Made by a program: the position numbers and the translations under genes. Positions 6,411 through 14,939 of a DNA stretch of 21,586 nt are shown here, in pieces. The stretch's first letter is position 1; the number at the start of each line of letters is the position of its first letter. This DNA is from an uncultured Clostridia bacterium. GTDB lineage: Bacteria; Bacillota; Clostridia; Christensenellales; Borkfalkiaceae. The notes below the pieces were generated by a model. The model was given only the letters and a program-made list of their open reading frames with translations. It was not told where the DNA came from and did no database searches. Location of the stretch: assembly GCA_904502225.1 (NCBI GenBank), contig CAJGDO010000024.1, positions 1-21,586 on the forward strand. The letters run 5' to 3'.

Positions 6411-7655
6411 CTATTTAACTCTCTTTAATTTAGCAACGTAAAACCCTAAACCACCTGAAACATCTGGTAAAAATAAATTTGTGCCTAAAAGGGTTTCGTG
6501 CTGTAATTTACTATTGATTTCGCATATTTCAAAGCCCGTTATGTCAGACATAAAAGCCTTGATTATCTCTATATTTTCGCTGTTGAAAATCGAACACGTT
6601 GAATAGTATAAATATCCACCGACCTTCACATATCGACTAACCGTTTTTAATATGGCTAATTGCTCTTTATTTAGTGAAATTATATCATCTTCGCACCTAT
6701 TAAGCATAATGTCGGGGTTATCCCTAACCACGCCTATGCCACTGCAAGGGGCATCACATAAAACGGCAGAAAAATAATCTTTATATTTCTCATCAAAAAC
6801 CTTTGCATCTTTAACATCTGTTATAACGTTAGTGCAATTCATTCTTTTTTTATAATCTTCTATTAAACTAACCCTATGCTCGTGAATATCCCAAGAATAA
6901 ACCTTGTCAAACTTGTGCGATAGTCTTATACTTTTTCCACCTGGTGCAGAGCAACAATCTAAAAGCGTTTCGCCACCTTCCACAACGTCACAAATAGCAA
7001 CCGAGCCTAATGCTTGATAAGTGTAAGCACCGTTATCGTAATCAGCATTTCTAACAAAATTTTTTGCTAGAAAAACGTTTTCAAAAGGCGTATTTTCATA
7101 TTCAACGTTTAACTTATTTAAATATTCTTTTCCGTCAATATGGTAAAATGATAAGCACGTTTTTTCATTGTTTGCTTTTAATATTCGTTCGGCTCTTTCA
7201 AGCGAAAAGTCTTTAACAAGCCTTTTTAATGCAAATAATGGATATGAATATTTAACCGAAAGGTTTTCTATTGGGTCTTTTGGTAAAGAAAATTCGGTTT
7301 TAACAAACTTTCTTAAAAATGCGTTCACAAACGCACTTGCCCCGCCCTTGCCCAATTTTTTGGTTAATTCAACCGCATTTTTGGTCACCGCATATTCTTT
7401 TTTGTTTAGATATTTTATCGCATACATAGAAATCTTCAAAATAGTTCGTATAACAAGTTTTGGAGATTTTTGGGTTAGATAATTTATGTAATATGATAAT
7501 TCAATATCTTTATCCAACACGCCATAACAAGTTTTAATTGTTAAAGCACGGTTTTTTTCTTCAATAAACGTGGAATTGATTGCTTGCTTAACAAAAGTTT
7601 TATCGCTATAAACTTTATTTAGAATTTGATAACAATCGTAAAAATAGTTTATCAT
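6411..7655 (-). CDS. rsmB: 16S rRNA (cytosine-967-C5) methyltransferase RsmB
   Basis: A 414-residue SAM-dependent rRNA m5C methyltransferase. Residues 1-120 form a NusB-like RNA-binding domain; the catalytic Rossmann domain follows with LDCCSAPGGKS at 232-242, DAPCSG at 301-306 and YSTCS at 351-355. C354 is the expected nucleophile and C304 the second conserved cysteine. Length is slightly below the usual 430-450. The ATG overlaps the fmt TGA stop (ATGA), a classic coupled junction. The fmt-rsmB-rlmN order is conserved in Firmicutes. Confidence 0.96.
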   Translation of the reverse strand: MINYFYDCYQILNKVYSDKTFVKQAINSTFIEEKNRALTIKTCYGVLDKDIELSYYINYLTQKSPKLVIRTILKISMYAIKYLNKKEYAVTKNAVELTKKLGKGGASAFVNAFLRKFVKTEFSLPKDPIENLSVKYSYPLFALKRLVKDFSLERAERILKANNEKTCLSFYHIDGKEYLNKLNVEYENTPFENVFLAKNFVRNADYDNGAYTYQALGSVAICDVVEGGETLLDCCSAPGGKSIRLSHKFDKVYSWDIHEHRVSLIEDYKKRMNCTNVITDVKDAKVFDEKYKDYFSAVLCDAPCSGIGVVRDNPDIMLNRCEDDIISLNKEQLAILKTVSRYVKVGGYLYYSTCSIFNSENIEIIKAFMSDITGFEICEINSKLQHETLLGTNLFLPDVSGGLGFYVAKLKRVK

Positions 7656-8569
7656 TTAAATTCCTCGCCAACAACAAACTTGTTGCCACGCAAAAACTCT
7701 TTAATTTCCAAAGGCTTCCCACCTGCCTTTTGAACTTTAAGTAATGACACCGATTTATCGGCACAGCCTATAACAAGTTCGCCATCGGCTTTTAACACAG
7801 TGCCAGCCTTGCCTTTTAATTCGCTAACCTTTGCCTCAAACACTTTAAAAGGCATATCTAAATAGGTTGCAAAAGCAACTGGTGCAGGGTTAAACGCACG
7901 GACTTGATTTACAATATTTATAGCAGAATTTTGCCAATCAATCTTTGCCATTTCTTTTCGTATAATCTTGGTTAAAGTTGCTTTTTCGTCATCTTGTTTA
8001 ACAAATTTTGCACTTTTATCAATAATTGATGGTAAAACTTTTATTAGTGTTTCAGCACCAAGTTTAGATAACCTTAAAAATAAACTTCCACATGTTTCAT
8101 TTTGCAAAATTTGGAGTTTTTCTTGATAAATTATGTCGCCCGTATCAATTCCTTCATCGGTTTTCATAATGGTTATACCCGTTTCGGTTTCCCCGTTAAG
8201 AATAGCATAATGAATTGGCGATGCACCACGATATTTTGGCAATATTGATGCATGGATATTTATAACGCCAAGTGGTGCAATATCAATAATTTCCTTTGAT
8301 AAAATTTGTCCAAAAGCACAAGTTATCAAAAGGTCTGGTTTTAATGATTTTAAGTCTTCAACCCCTTCAACACGGATTTTATCGTATTGAAAAACTTGCA
8401 ACCCCCTTTCAAGTGCAACTTGTTTTACAGGTGGTGGCGTTAAAACTTGTTTTCTGCCAACAGGCTTATCCTTGTTTGTGATTACACCAACAACGTTGTA
8501 GTTATTTTCCAAAAGTTTAACTAATGGTTCAACTGCGAAATCTGGCGTACCCAAATAAACTATTCTCAA
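7652..8569 (-). CDS. fmt: Methionyl-tRNA formyltransferase
   Basis: Transfers a formyl group from 10-formyltetrahydrofolate to Met-tRNA(fMet) for translation initiation. The 305-residue protein has the folate-dependent formyltransferase domain with catalytic N104, H106 and D142. It also has the family loop SILPKYRGASPIHYAI, followed by a C-terminal OB-like domain that contacts the tRNA. It starts with TTG, three bases after the def stop. The choice is firm because a strong AGGAGG lies eight bases upstream, inside the last codons of def, and the protein then begins MRIVYLGTPDFA as expected for the family. Confidence 0.97.
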   Translation of the reverse strand: MRIVYLGTPDFAVEPLVKLLENNYNVVGVITNKDKPVGRKQVLTPPPVKQVALERGLQVFQYDKIRVEGVEDLKSLKPDLLITCAFGQILSKEIIDIAPLGVINIHASILPKYRGASPIHYAILNGETETGITIMKTDEGIDTGDIIYQEKLQILQNETCGSLFLRLSKLGAETLIKVLPSIIDKSAKFVKQDDEKATLTKIIRKEMAKIDWQNSAINIVNQVRAFNPAPVAFATYLDMPFKVFEAKVSELKGKAGTVLKADGELVIGCADKSVSLLKVQKAGGKPLEIKEFLRGNKFVVGEEFK

Positions 8570-8572
8570 CCC

Positions 8573-9025
8573 CTAATCCTCCTGAATATCGGTTGCTTTA
8601 TCCACGTAAATAACCCCGTCCAAATGGTCGTTCTCGTGGCAAAAAGCCCTTGCTAAAAAACCTTCTGCTTCAACGGTAAAAGGTTTATTGTATCTATCAA
8701 AAGCCTTAACAACAACTTTATACGGTCTTTTAACAGTGCCAAACTTACCCCTAACAGATAAGCAACCTTCTTCGCCAGTTTGACTGCCACTTTGAGAAAT
8801 AATAGTTGGGTTTATGCATTCATAATATTTACCGTCAACCAAAACGATAAAAATTCGCCTTAACACGCCCACTTGTGGTGCTGCCAAACCTGCACCGTTT
8901 GCTTTAATGAGCGTATCTCTCATATCGTCTAATAATTGATGTGTTTTTTCACCAAAATCAACCACATCAAAACTTTTTTTACGAAGCGTTGGGTCACCCA
9001 GCTGTATAATGTTTCTAATTGCCAT
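8573..9025 (-). CDS. def: Peptide deformylase
   Basis: Removes the N-formyl group from nascent proteins, completing the cycle begun by fmt next door. The 150-residue metalloenzyme shows motif I GAGLAAPQ at 44-51, motif II EGCLS at 86-90 and motif III HENDH at 130-134. C88, H130 and H134 bind the metal and E131 is catalytic. The residue before motif III is Cys where many family members have Gln; this is a small deviation. The ATG has GAGG five bases upstream and lies 15 bases past the priA stop. Confidence 0.97.
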   Translation of the reverse strand: MAIRNIIQLGDPTLRKKSFDVVDFGEKTHQLLDDMRDTLIKANGAGLAAPQVGVLRRIFIVLVDGKYYECINPTIISQSGSQTGEEGCLSVRGKFGTVKRPYKVVVKAFDRYNKPFTVEAEGFLARAFCHENDHLDGVIYVDKATDIQED

Positions 9026-9040
9026 TTTGTCCTCTATAAA

Positions 9041-11239
9041 TTAAGTTAAGTTATTTGAATTTATCTCAAAAGAAACGAACAAGTTTCTTGATTTATATTT
9101 ATCACTTATAATGAATATCTTATCTAAAAGTTCTTTTTCCTTGGCTTCAATCCTCATTAAGATTTGATACCTAAATTTGTTTTGCAAGCGTTTTAAAGGT
9201 GCTTTCATACAGCCAAAGAACCTAAATTTATCTTTGTTTTGGTTATAAACTTCGGTCAATTCTTGATAAATTGCCTTTGTTGCATTAATAACGCCTTGTT
9301 CATCAGCACCACTGATTAACACCCTTACAATATCGGTAAACGGTGGAAACCCCGTCGCCTTTCTTATTGAAACTTCTTGGTTAAAAAAACCTTCATAATC
9401 ATATTTTATGGCTTGTCTTAAGGTTAGGTTTTCAGGCGAATAAGTTTGCAAAACAACCGTGCCTTTTTCTTGGGCTCTGCCACTTCGACCTGCGACTTGG
9501 GTTATAAGTTGAAAGGTCCTTTCACTGCTTCTAAAATCAGAAAAATGCAAACTCATATCGGCATCTAATATACCAACCAAAGTGACCGATGGAAAATCGT
9601 GGCCTTTTGCAATCATTTGCGTTCCAACTAAAATATCCGCCTCTTTTGCGGTAAATTTATTGATGATATTAAAATGCCCCTCTTTATTTTGCGTGGTATC
9701 TCTATCCATTCTTAAAATTCTTGCTGTTGGATAAAGTTTTTTTAGTTCGCTAACAACCCTTTCGGTGCCTGTTCCACTGTGTTTTATATATGGGCTTCCA
9801 CACTCTGTACAAGCGTTAATCATTTTATATTTTGCACCGCAATAGTGACATAAAAGTGCATTTTCTTCTTGGTGATATGTTAGCGAAACGTCACAATCCT
9901 TGCATTTTTGAACGTGCCCGCATTCAGTACAAATAACAGTTCTTGAATATCCCCTTTGGTTTAGGAATATTATGGCTTGATTATTGTTTTCCAAGCACCT
10001 TGAAATCTCATTTTTTAAGACCGAAGAAAAAACAGAGTTGTTCCCACGCATAACCTCCTTTCGCATATCGACAACGTCAACGCTAGGAAGTGGCCGTTTA
10101 TTTATTCTATCTGGAAGTTCAATTAAGTTATATTCGCCGTCAATCGCCTTTTTATAACTTTCAATCGATGGCGTTGCACTGCCCAAAACAAGTTTTGCAT
10201 TATTTAAGTTCGCCCTAAATTTAGCAAGTTCAATCGTGTCATACCTTGGTGCAGATTCGCTCGAATAACTGCCATCGTGTTCTTCGTCAATTATAATTAG
10301 CCCAACCTTTTCAAGTGGGGCAAAAATCGCACTTCTTGCACCAATCGCAATTTGTGCTTCGCCATTCCTTAATCTCCACCACTCATCAAAACGTTCGCCT
10401 GCCGACAAGCCACTGTGAAGTATTGCCGCGTGATTTTCAAACCTTGCCCTTAACGCTTTTAACATTTGTGGTGTTAAAGCAATTTCCGGCACCAACATAA
10501 TGGCAGTCTTTCCGTTTTTAATAACGTCGTTTATCAAATTCAAATAAACTTCAGTTTTACCGCTCCCCGTCACGCCAAATATAAGGCTGACTGTTTTATC
10601 GGTATTTTTAACGCTTTCAACTGCTTCTTTTTGTTTTTCAGTTAAGGTTATTTGCTTATTAACTGACGCAAGGTCTTTATATGGCAGACGGAAATATTTT
10701 TCTTTTATTATCTCTGCAAATTGCTTGCCAACAACAGCGTTGACGGCTGATGAGCCAAACCTTTCTGAAAGCACGGTAAATAAGTGCTTTTCACCATTTT
10801 TAAGAAATTCAAGCAATTCTTTTTGTTTAACTGCCGTCTTTTTAAGTGAACTGATAGCACCCTCAACGTCTAAACCGTCTTTTATTTTCACAAAACGATT
10901 AAACTGTTCTTTTACCTTGCCTTTCCTCATTTCTGATGGTAAAAATAAGCGAAGTGCACTTGCTCTTGTCACATAACAAGTTTTACAAACGTGTTGCATA
11001 AGTGCAAGCGTTTCTGGTGTTAAAGCAGGCTTTTCTTCTAAAAGAGAATTGATAGGTTTTATCTTATCTGCATCATAAACGCTGTTTTCTTTCACGCCTA
11101 TAACAATGCCCTCTATAAGTTTTTTACCAAAAGGCACTAGCACACGACTGCCAAGCGTTATTCGGCAATCTGAAAACGAATATTCAAAAACTTTATCAAC
11201 TTCTACGTTGTTGATATCTACTATAACGTCTGCAAACAC
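9041..11239 (-). CDS. priA: Primosomal protein N' (replication restart helicase PriA)
   Basis: A 732-residue superfamily 2 DNA helicase that recognises stalled or repaired forks and reloads the replisome. An N-terminal 3'-end-binding domain occupies about 1-100. The helicase core has Walker A GVTGSGKT at 222-229, DEEH at 318-321, ILVGTQMIAKGHD near 536-548 and QVAGRSGR at 581-588. Eight cysteines (437, 440, 446, 449, 464, 467, 477, 480) form the two structural zinc sites inserted in the helicase. The listed start is GTG at 11239 because the family sequence FADVIVDI begins there; the ribosome-binding site is weak (GTGGTAA). In B. subtilis coaBC sits between rpoZ and priA; here that space is only 54 bases. 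Confidence 0.97.
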   Translation of the reverse strand: MFADVIVDINNVEVDKVFEYSFSDCRITLGSRVLVPFGKKLIEGIVIGVKENSVYDADKIKPINSLLEEKPALTPETLALMQHVCKTCYVTRASALRLFLPSEMRKGKVKEQFNRFVKIKDGLDVEGAISSLKKTAVKQKELLEFLKNGEKHLFTVLSERFGSSAVNAVVGKQFAEIIKEKYFRLPYKDLASVNKQITLTEKQKEAVESVKNTDKTVSLIFGVTGSGKTEVYLNLINDVIKNGKTAIMLVPEIALTPQMLKALRARFENHAAILHSGLSAGERFDEWWRLRNGEAQIAIGARSAIFAPLEKVGLIIIDEEHDGSYSSESAPRYDTIELAKFRANLNNAKLVLGSATPSIESYKKAIDGEYNLIELPDRINKRPLPSVDVVDMRKEVMRGNNSVFSSVLKNEISRCLENNNQAIIFLNQRGYSRTVICTECGHVQKCKDCDVSLTYHQEENALLCHYCGAKYKMINACTECGSPYIKHSGTGTERVVSELKKLYPTARILRMDRDTTQNKEGHFNIINKFTAKEADILVGTQMIAKGHDFPSVTLVGILDADMSLHFSDFRSSERTFQLITQVAGRSGRAQEKGTVVLQTYSPENLTLRQAIKYDYEGFFNQEVSIRKATGFPPFTDIVRVLISGADEQGVINATKAIYQELTEVYNQNKDKFRFFGCMKAPLKRLQNKFRYQILMRIEAKEKELLDKIFIISDKYKSRNLFVSFEINSNNLT

Positions 11240-11254
11240 TTTTTACCACATAAC

Positions 11255-11289
11255 AAAATATGTCCATCGACATTTGATGAACACATTTT
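11255..11289 (-). terminator. Possible attenuator hairpin between rpoZ and priA
   Basis: In minus-strand RNA the two arms (11289-11276 and 11268-11255) can pair over 14 positions, including two G-U pairs, with a 7-base loop; the 3' arm ends in UAUUUU. It lies in the only sizeable gap of the rpoZ-priA-def stretch. It resembles a weak terminator or an RNA-processing site; A/U-rich pairs make it less convincing than the other terminators here. Confidence 0.35.
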
Positions 11290-11293
11290 TTAA

Positions 11294-11497
11294 TTAATCA
11301 TTTGTTGCAATCAACTTGCCATCTTCAATTTCTTGTGCAGCAACTGACAAAGGTTTTTCCTTGCTTGGAAGTTCGGTATAACCTTGGTTTTGTGCTTGTT
11401 CCATCAATTGTCTTGCACGCTTACTTGTCACAATGCAAAGTTCATACTTTGAACCGATTTTATCTGCTAATTGGTCAATAGGTGGTTTATGTATCAT
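11294..11497 (-). CDS. rpoZ: DNA-directed RNA polymerase omega subunit
   Basis: A 67-residue protein matching the omega family. PPIDQLADKIGSKYELCIVT is the conserved N-terminal half, followed by SKRARQLMEQ and a short variable C-terminal part. Omega assists assembly and stability of RNA polymerase by clamping the beta-prime C-terminus. The ATG has a perfect AAAGGAG site. It follows gmk by 11 bases, the usual gmk-rpoZ pair. Confidence 0.95.
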   Translation of the reverse strand: MIHKPPIDQLADKIGSKYELCIVTSKRARQLMEQAQNQGYTELPSKEKPLSVAAQEIEDGKLIATND

Positions 11498-11508
11498 AAT
11501 AATCTCCT

Positions 11509-12072
11509 TTAATTATCTATGTTTTTTTCTTTATTTATTATTTGTTCGACTTCTTCAATTGCCTTACCTAAATCATCATTGACAACCGTGTAGTCGTATA
11601 AATTGCTCTTTTCTAACTCATAGTCAATCCTTTGCATACGAAGTTTTATCTTTTCAATTGATTCAGTGTTCCTTTTAATAAGCCTTTTTTCAAGTTCTTC
11701 TATTGATGGTGGCGTTATCATTATCAACACTGCATCTGGATAACTTTTTTTAACGTTAAGCCCGCCGTTCACGTCAATTTCAAGCAACACGTCGTTTTTA
11801 ACAAGTTTATCTAAAACAAAATCTTTTGGCGTGCCATAATAATTTTCAAAATGATTGCTAAACTCTAAAAAGCCGTCTGTTTCAATCTTGGATAAAAATT
11901 TTTCTTTTTCTATAAAAAAGTATTCTCTTCCGTCAACCTCGCCATCTCTTGGTTTTCTTGTCGTGCAAGATATGCTTAATGAAATGTCTTTGTTTCTTTC
12001 AACCAATTGCTTTGCAATCGTGCCTTTGCCAACACCAGATGGCCCTGATAACACTACTAAAACGTTTCTCAT
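11509..12072 (-). CDS. gmk: Guanylate kinase
   Basis: Phosphorylates GMP to GDP with ATP in purine nucleotide supply. The 187-residue protein has the P-loop SGPSGVGKGT at 9-18 and the GMP-binding stretch SCTTRKPRDGEVDGREYFF. Its lid and C-terminal region are normal. It starts two bases after the yloC stop. In B. subtilis the small regulator gene remA lies between yloC and gmk; it is missing here. Confidence 0.97.
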   Translation of the reverse strand: MRNVLVVLSGPSGVGKGTIAKQLVERNKDISLSISCTTRKPRDGEVDGREYFFIEKEKFLSKIETDGFLEFSNHFENYYGTPKDFVLDKLVKNDVLLEIDVNGGLNVKKSYPDAVLIMITPPSIEELEKRLIKRNTESIEKIKLRMQRIDYELEKSNLYDYTVVNDDLGKAIEEVEQIINKEKNIDN

Positions 12073-12074
12073 AA

Positions 12075-12944
12075 TTACTCTAAATTTTGGACTTGCTCTC
12101 TAACTTTTTCTATCTCGTTTTTAAGTTCCAACGCAAACCTTGTCACTTCAATATCGTTTGATTTTGAACAAATGGTGTTGGTTTCCCTATTAAACTCTTG
12201 CATCAAGAAGTCAAGTTTTTTACCCATACCGTCAAGGCGGACAATTTCACAAAATTGTTCAATGTGCGAATTTAACCTTGTCAACTCTTCATCGATATTA
12301 ACCTTGTCAGTATAAAAAGCCACTTCGTTAAGAAGTCTTGCTTGGTCATACTTAACGTCAACAAGTGCTTCTTCAATCCTTGCTTGTAGTTTATCTTTAT
12401 ATTCTTTTGCAACCAATGGTGCACGAACAGCAATATTTTGTGCCAAACCCTTTATCGTTTGCATACGATTGAGCATATCTAAAACAAGTTTTTCGCCCTC
12501 AACCTTACGCATTTCGTTAAGTTTTAAGCAAGCGTTTTTAACAACTTCTCTAACCACGTCCTTCAACTCGGTTAAGTCTGCCTGTGCCCCGTCAACAATA
12601 ACGTCTGGCGACTTCATCAACATACTAACTGAAAAATCATTTTCTAAACCGAACTTTTCTGAAAGTTGCTTACTCGCATTAAAATATCCAACAGCCTTAT
12701 CAAAGTTGATTTCTAAATTAGCCGAACTTTCCCTCGTGTCTGAAAAATTAACGAATAAATCTATCCTACCACGCTTAACAAATTCTTGAACAGTTTTTCT
12801 AATAGTATCTTCAAGCGATATAAACGCACGTGGAATTTTGCAATTAAGGTCAAAATTACGGTTATTAACGGTTTTTAATTCAACCACAAGGCTAATTCCA
12901 TTTTCACAATAATCGGCCCTTCCATAGCCCGTCATACTAAACAT
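12075..12944 (-). CDS. yloC: YicC/YloC family endoribonuclease
   Basis: A 289-residue member of the YicC/YloC family, characterised in other bacteria as an endoribonuclease. The N-terminal signature MFSMTGYGRADY and the following ELKTVNNRNFDLNCKIPR are clear. The C-terminal DUF1732 part is also intact (GKKLDFLMQEFNRETNTICS, then the terminal helix). The ATG has GGAGG ten bases upstream. It heads the conserved yloC-gmk-rpoZ group, but here follows ligA by 54 bases. Its RNA targets cannot be read from the sequence. Confidence 0.94.
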   Translation of the reverse strand: MFSMTGYGRADYCENGISLVVELKTVNNRNFDLNCKIPRAFISLEDTIRKTVQEFVKRGRIDLFVNFSDTRESSANLEINFDKAVGYFNASKQLSEKFGLENDFSVSMLMKSPDVIVDGAQADLTELKDVVREVVKNACLKLNEMRKVEGEKLVLDMLNRMQTIKGLAQNIAVRAPLVAKEYKDKLQARIEEALVDVKYDQARLLNEVAFYTDKVNIDEELTRLNSHIEQFCEIVRLDGMGKKLDFLMQEFNRETNTICSKSNDIEVTRFALELKNEIEKVREQVQNLE

Positions 12945-12998
12945 AATTACTAAACCTCCACATTATCTTATTTATTTTATCATAAAATAAATATTTTA

Positions 12999-14939
12999 TC
13001 AACTTTTTATAAGCATTTTAAATGTTTGTTCGTCAATAATTTTTATTCCTAGTTTTTTCGCCTTATCAATCTTGCTTCCCGCATTTTCGCCCGCCAAAAC
13101 TAAAGTTGTGGTTTTTGAAACGCTTGATTGAACTTCGCCACCCAATTCTTCTATAATTTTGCCGGCTTGGTCTCTTTTATATTCGGAAAGCGTGCCTGTT
13201 AAAACAACCTTTTCACCACTGAAAACGCCCGTTTTTTGCTCGGTTGAATAAATTATTTGCACACCTAAATCAAAAAGTTTTTGTATTTGCAAAATATTTG
13301 TTTGATTTGAAAAATACTTACAAATCCCCTCTGCCATTATCTCCCCAACGTCGGAAATGGAAAGCAACTGTTCTTTATCAGCATTTTTAAGTTCATCAAT
13401 ATTGGTAAAGGTTTTTGATAAATCCCTTGCAGTTTTCTTACCAACATTATCAATTCCAAGTGCGTAAATAAAATTATTAAAGTCAATTTTTTTAGAATTT
13501 TCAATTGCATTTAACAAATTGTCTGTTTTTGCATCCTTAAAGCCATCTAGTTTCAACAATTCGTCCCTATCTAAAAGGAATAAATCTGCAAAATCTTTAA
13601 CGCCCAACTTTTCAAAAAGAAGTTCTGCGGTCATTTCGCTAAACCCTTCAATATCAAACCCATTTTTGCTCGCAAAATTAGTTAATTTTGCAACAACTCT
13701 TGGCTTACAGTTTTCGTTTGGACAGAACAAATTTGCACCTATCTCAACAAGTTTGCTTCCGCAAGCGTTGCAAACAGTTGGCTTTTCAACGTCAGTGCAA
13801 TGGCTAAAAACTTCAGTTGTGCCAAGAATTTCAGGTATAACTTCATTACTTCTTCTAACCAAAACTCTTGCACCGATTTTTACGCCTTTTCTTTGCAAGT
13901 CACCATAATTATTTAAGGTGGCTTTTCTAACGGTTGCACCCGCAAGTTCGGTTGGCTCTAATATGCCAAGCGGGGTTAATTTTCCCGTTCTTCCAACCTG
14001 CCAAATAACGTCGGTTAAAATGGTGGTAATTTCTTCTGCTTCAAACTTATAAGCAATCGCCCATCTTGGGAACTTGTCGGTATTTCCAAGTTTTTCTCTA
14101 AACTTAACGTCGTTTAATTTAACAACGGCACCATCGGTTAAAATATCTAGTGTTTTCCTATTGTTTTCTATTTCTTTTATAGCAGACATAACGCTGTCTA
14201 TACCCTTGCAAACCCTTAAAAATGGATGCACCTTAAAACCGTTTGCACGCAAAAACTCAACGCTTTCAACTTGGGTTAAAAACTCTCTACCTTCTATATA
14301 ATTCACGTTGTAAAACATTATTTCTGCGTGGCGTTTTTCGGTTATTTTCGGGTCTAAATTTCTTATCGCACCAGCAACTGCATTTCTTGCATTTTTCAAA
14401 ATTTCAGTTGCCGTTTTGTTATATTCTTCAAGCACCGAAAGCCTTATAATAGCCTCGCCTTGCACTTCAAGTTTACCCTTAAAATCTATTGATAATGGGA
14501 AACTTTTAATGGTTAAAACTTGTGCCGAAACGTCTTCCCCTTCAACGCCGTTGCCACGGGTTGACGCACAAACGAATTTTCCATCATCATAAGTTATGCA
14601 TATTGTAAGCCCGTCAAATTTATACTCGACGGTATATTCGTCCTCACAACCTTCTTTTTTTATTTTATTATCAAATGATATAAGTTCATCAAAACTTGTC
14701 GCTTTATCTAAACTATATAATTTTTTAATATGCTTATGCTTTTTAAACGCTGAAACAGGTGCTCCCCCAACACGCCTTGTTGGTGAGTCAAACAAAACCT
14801 TATCTTCTTGCTTTTCAAGTGCAACAAGTTGGTCATACAACACGTCATATTCCTTATCCGATACGGTAGGATTATCTAAAACGTAATATTCGTAAGCATA
14901 TTTGTTGAGCAAGTCAACAAGTTCTCTCATTTTATCCAT
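12999..14939 (-). CDS. ligA: NAD+-dependent DNA ligase
   Basis: Seals nicks during replication and repair using NAD+. The 646 residues show the full domain order. Domain Ia (about 1-60, binds NMN) has YYVLDNPTVSDKEYD. The adenylation domain carries K107 in EYKFDG as the site of AMP attachment and DGAVVK at 269-274. The OB fold has QVGRTGKLTP near 314-323. A zinc finger uses C390, C393, C406 and C411, followed by the helix-hairpin-helix region and a C-terminal BRCT domain starting near 570 (VVLTGTLSEYKRDQAG). Length is close to the usual 660-670. The ATG overlaps the pcrA stop by eight bases, with GGAG seven bases upstream. Confidence 0.97.
   Translation of the reverse strand: MDKMRELVDLLNKYAYEYYVLDNPTVSDKEYDVLYDQLVALEKQEDKVLFDSPTRRVGGAPVSAFKKHKHIKKLYSLDKATSFDELISFDNKIKKEGCEDEYTVEYKFDGLTICITYDDGKFVCASTRGNGVEGEDVSAQVLTIKSFPLSIDFKGKLEVQGEAIIRLSVLEEYNKTATEILKNARNAVAGAIRNLDPKITEKRHAEIMFYNVNYIEGREFLTQVESVEFLRANGFKVHPFLRVCKGIDSVMSAIKEIENNRKTLDILTDGAVVKLNDVKFREKLGNTDKFPRWAIAYKFEAEEITTILTDVIWQVGRTGKLTPLGILEPTELAGATVRKATLNNYGDLQRKGVKIGARVLVRRSNEVIPEILGTTEVFSHCTDVEKPTVCNACGSKLVEIGANLFCPNENCKPRVVAKLTNFASKNGFDIEGFSEMTAELLFEKLGVKDFADLFLLDRDELLKLDGFKDAKTDNLLNAIENSKKIDFNNFIYALGIDNVGKKTARDLSKTFTNIDELKNADKEQLLSISDVGEIMAEGICKYFSNQTNILQIQKLFDLGVQIIYSTEQKTGVFSGEKVVLTGTLSEYKRDQAGKIIEELGGEVQSSVSKTTTLVLAGENAGSKIDKAKKLGIKIIDEQTFKMLIKS

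Noticed and set aside
12969..12993. 11-bp inverted repeat between ligA and yloC
   Set aside because: Both arms contain only A and T, so the stem would be weak and is expected by chance in such AT-rich spacer; not called a terminator. No convincing promoter for yloC was found there either.
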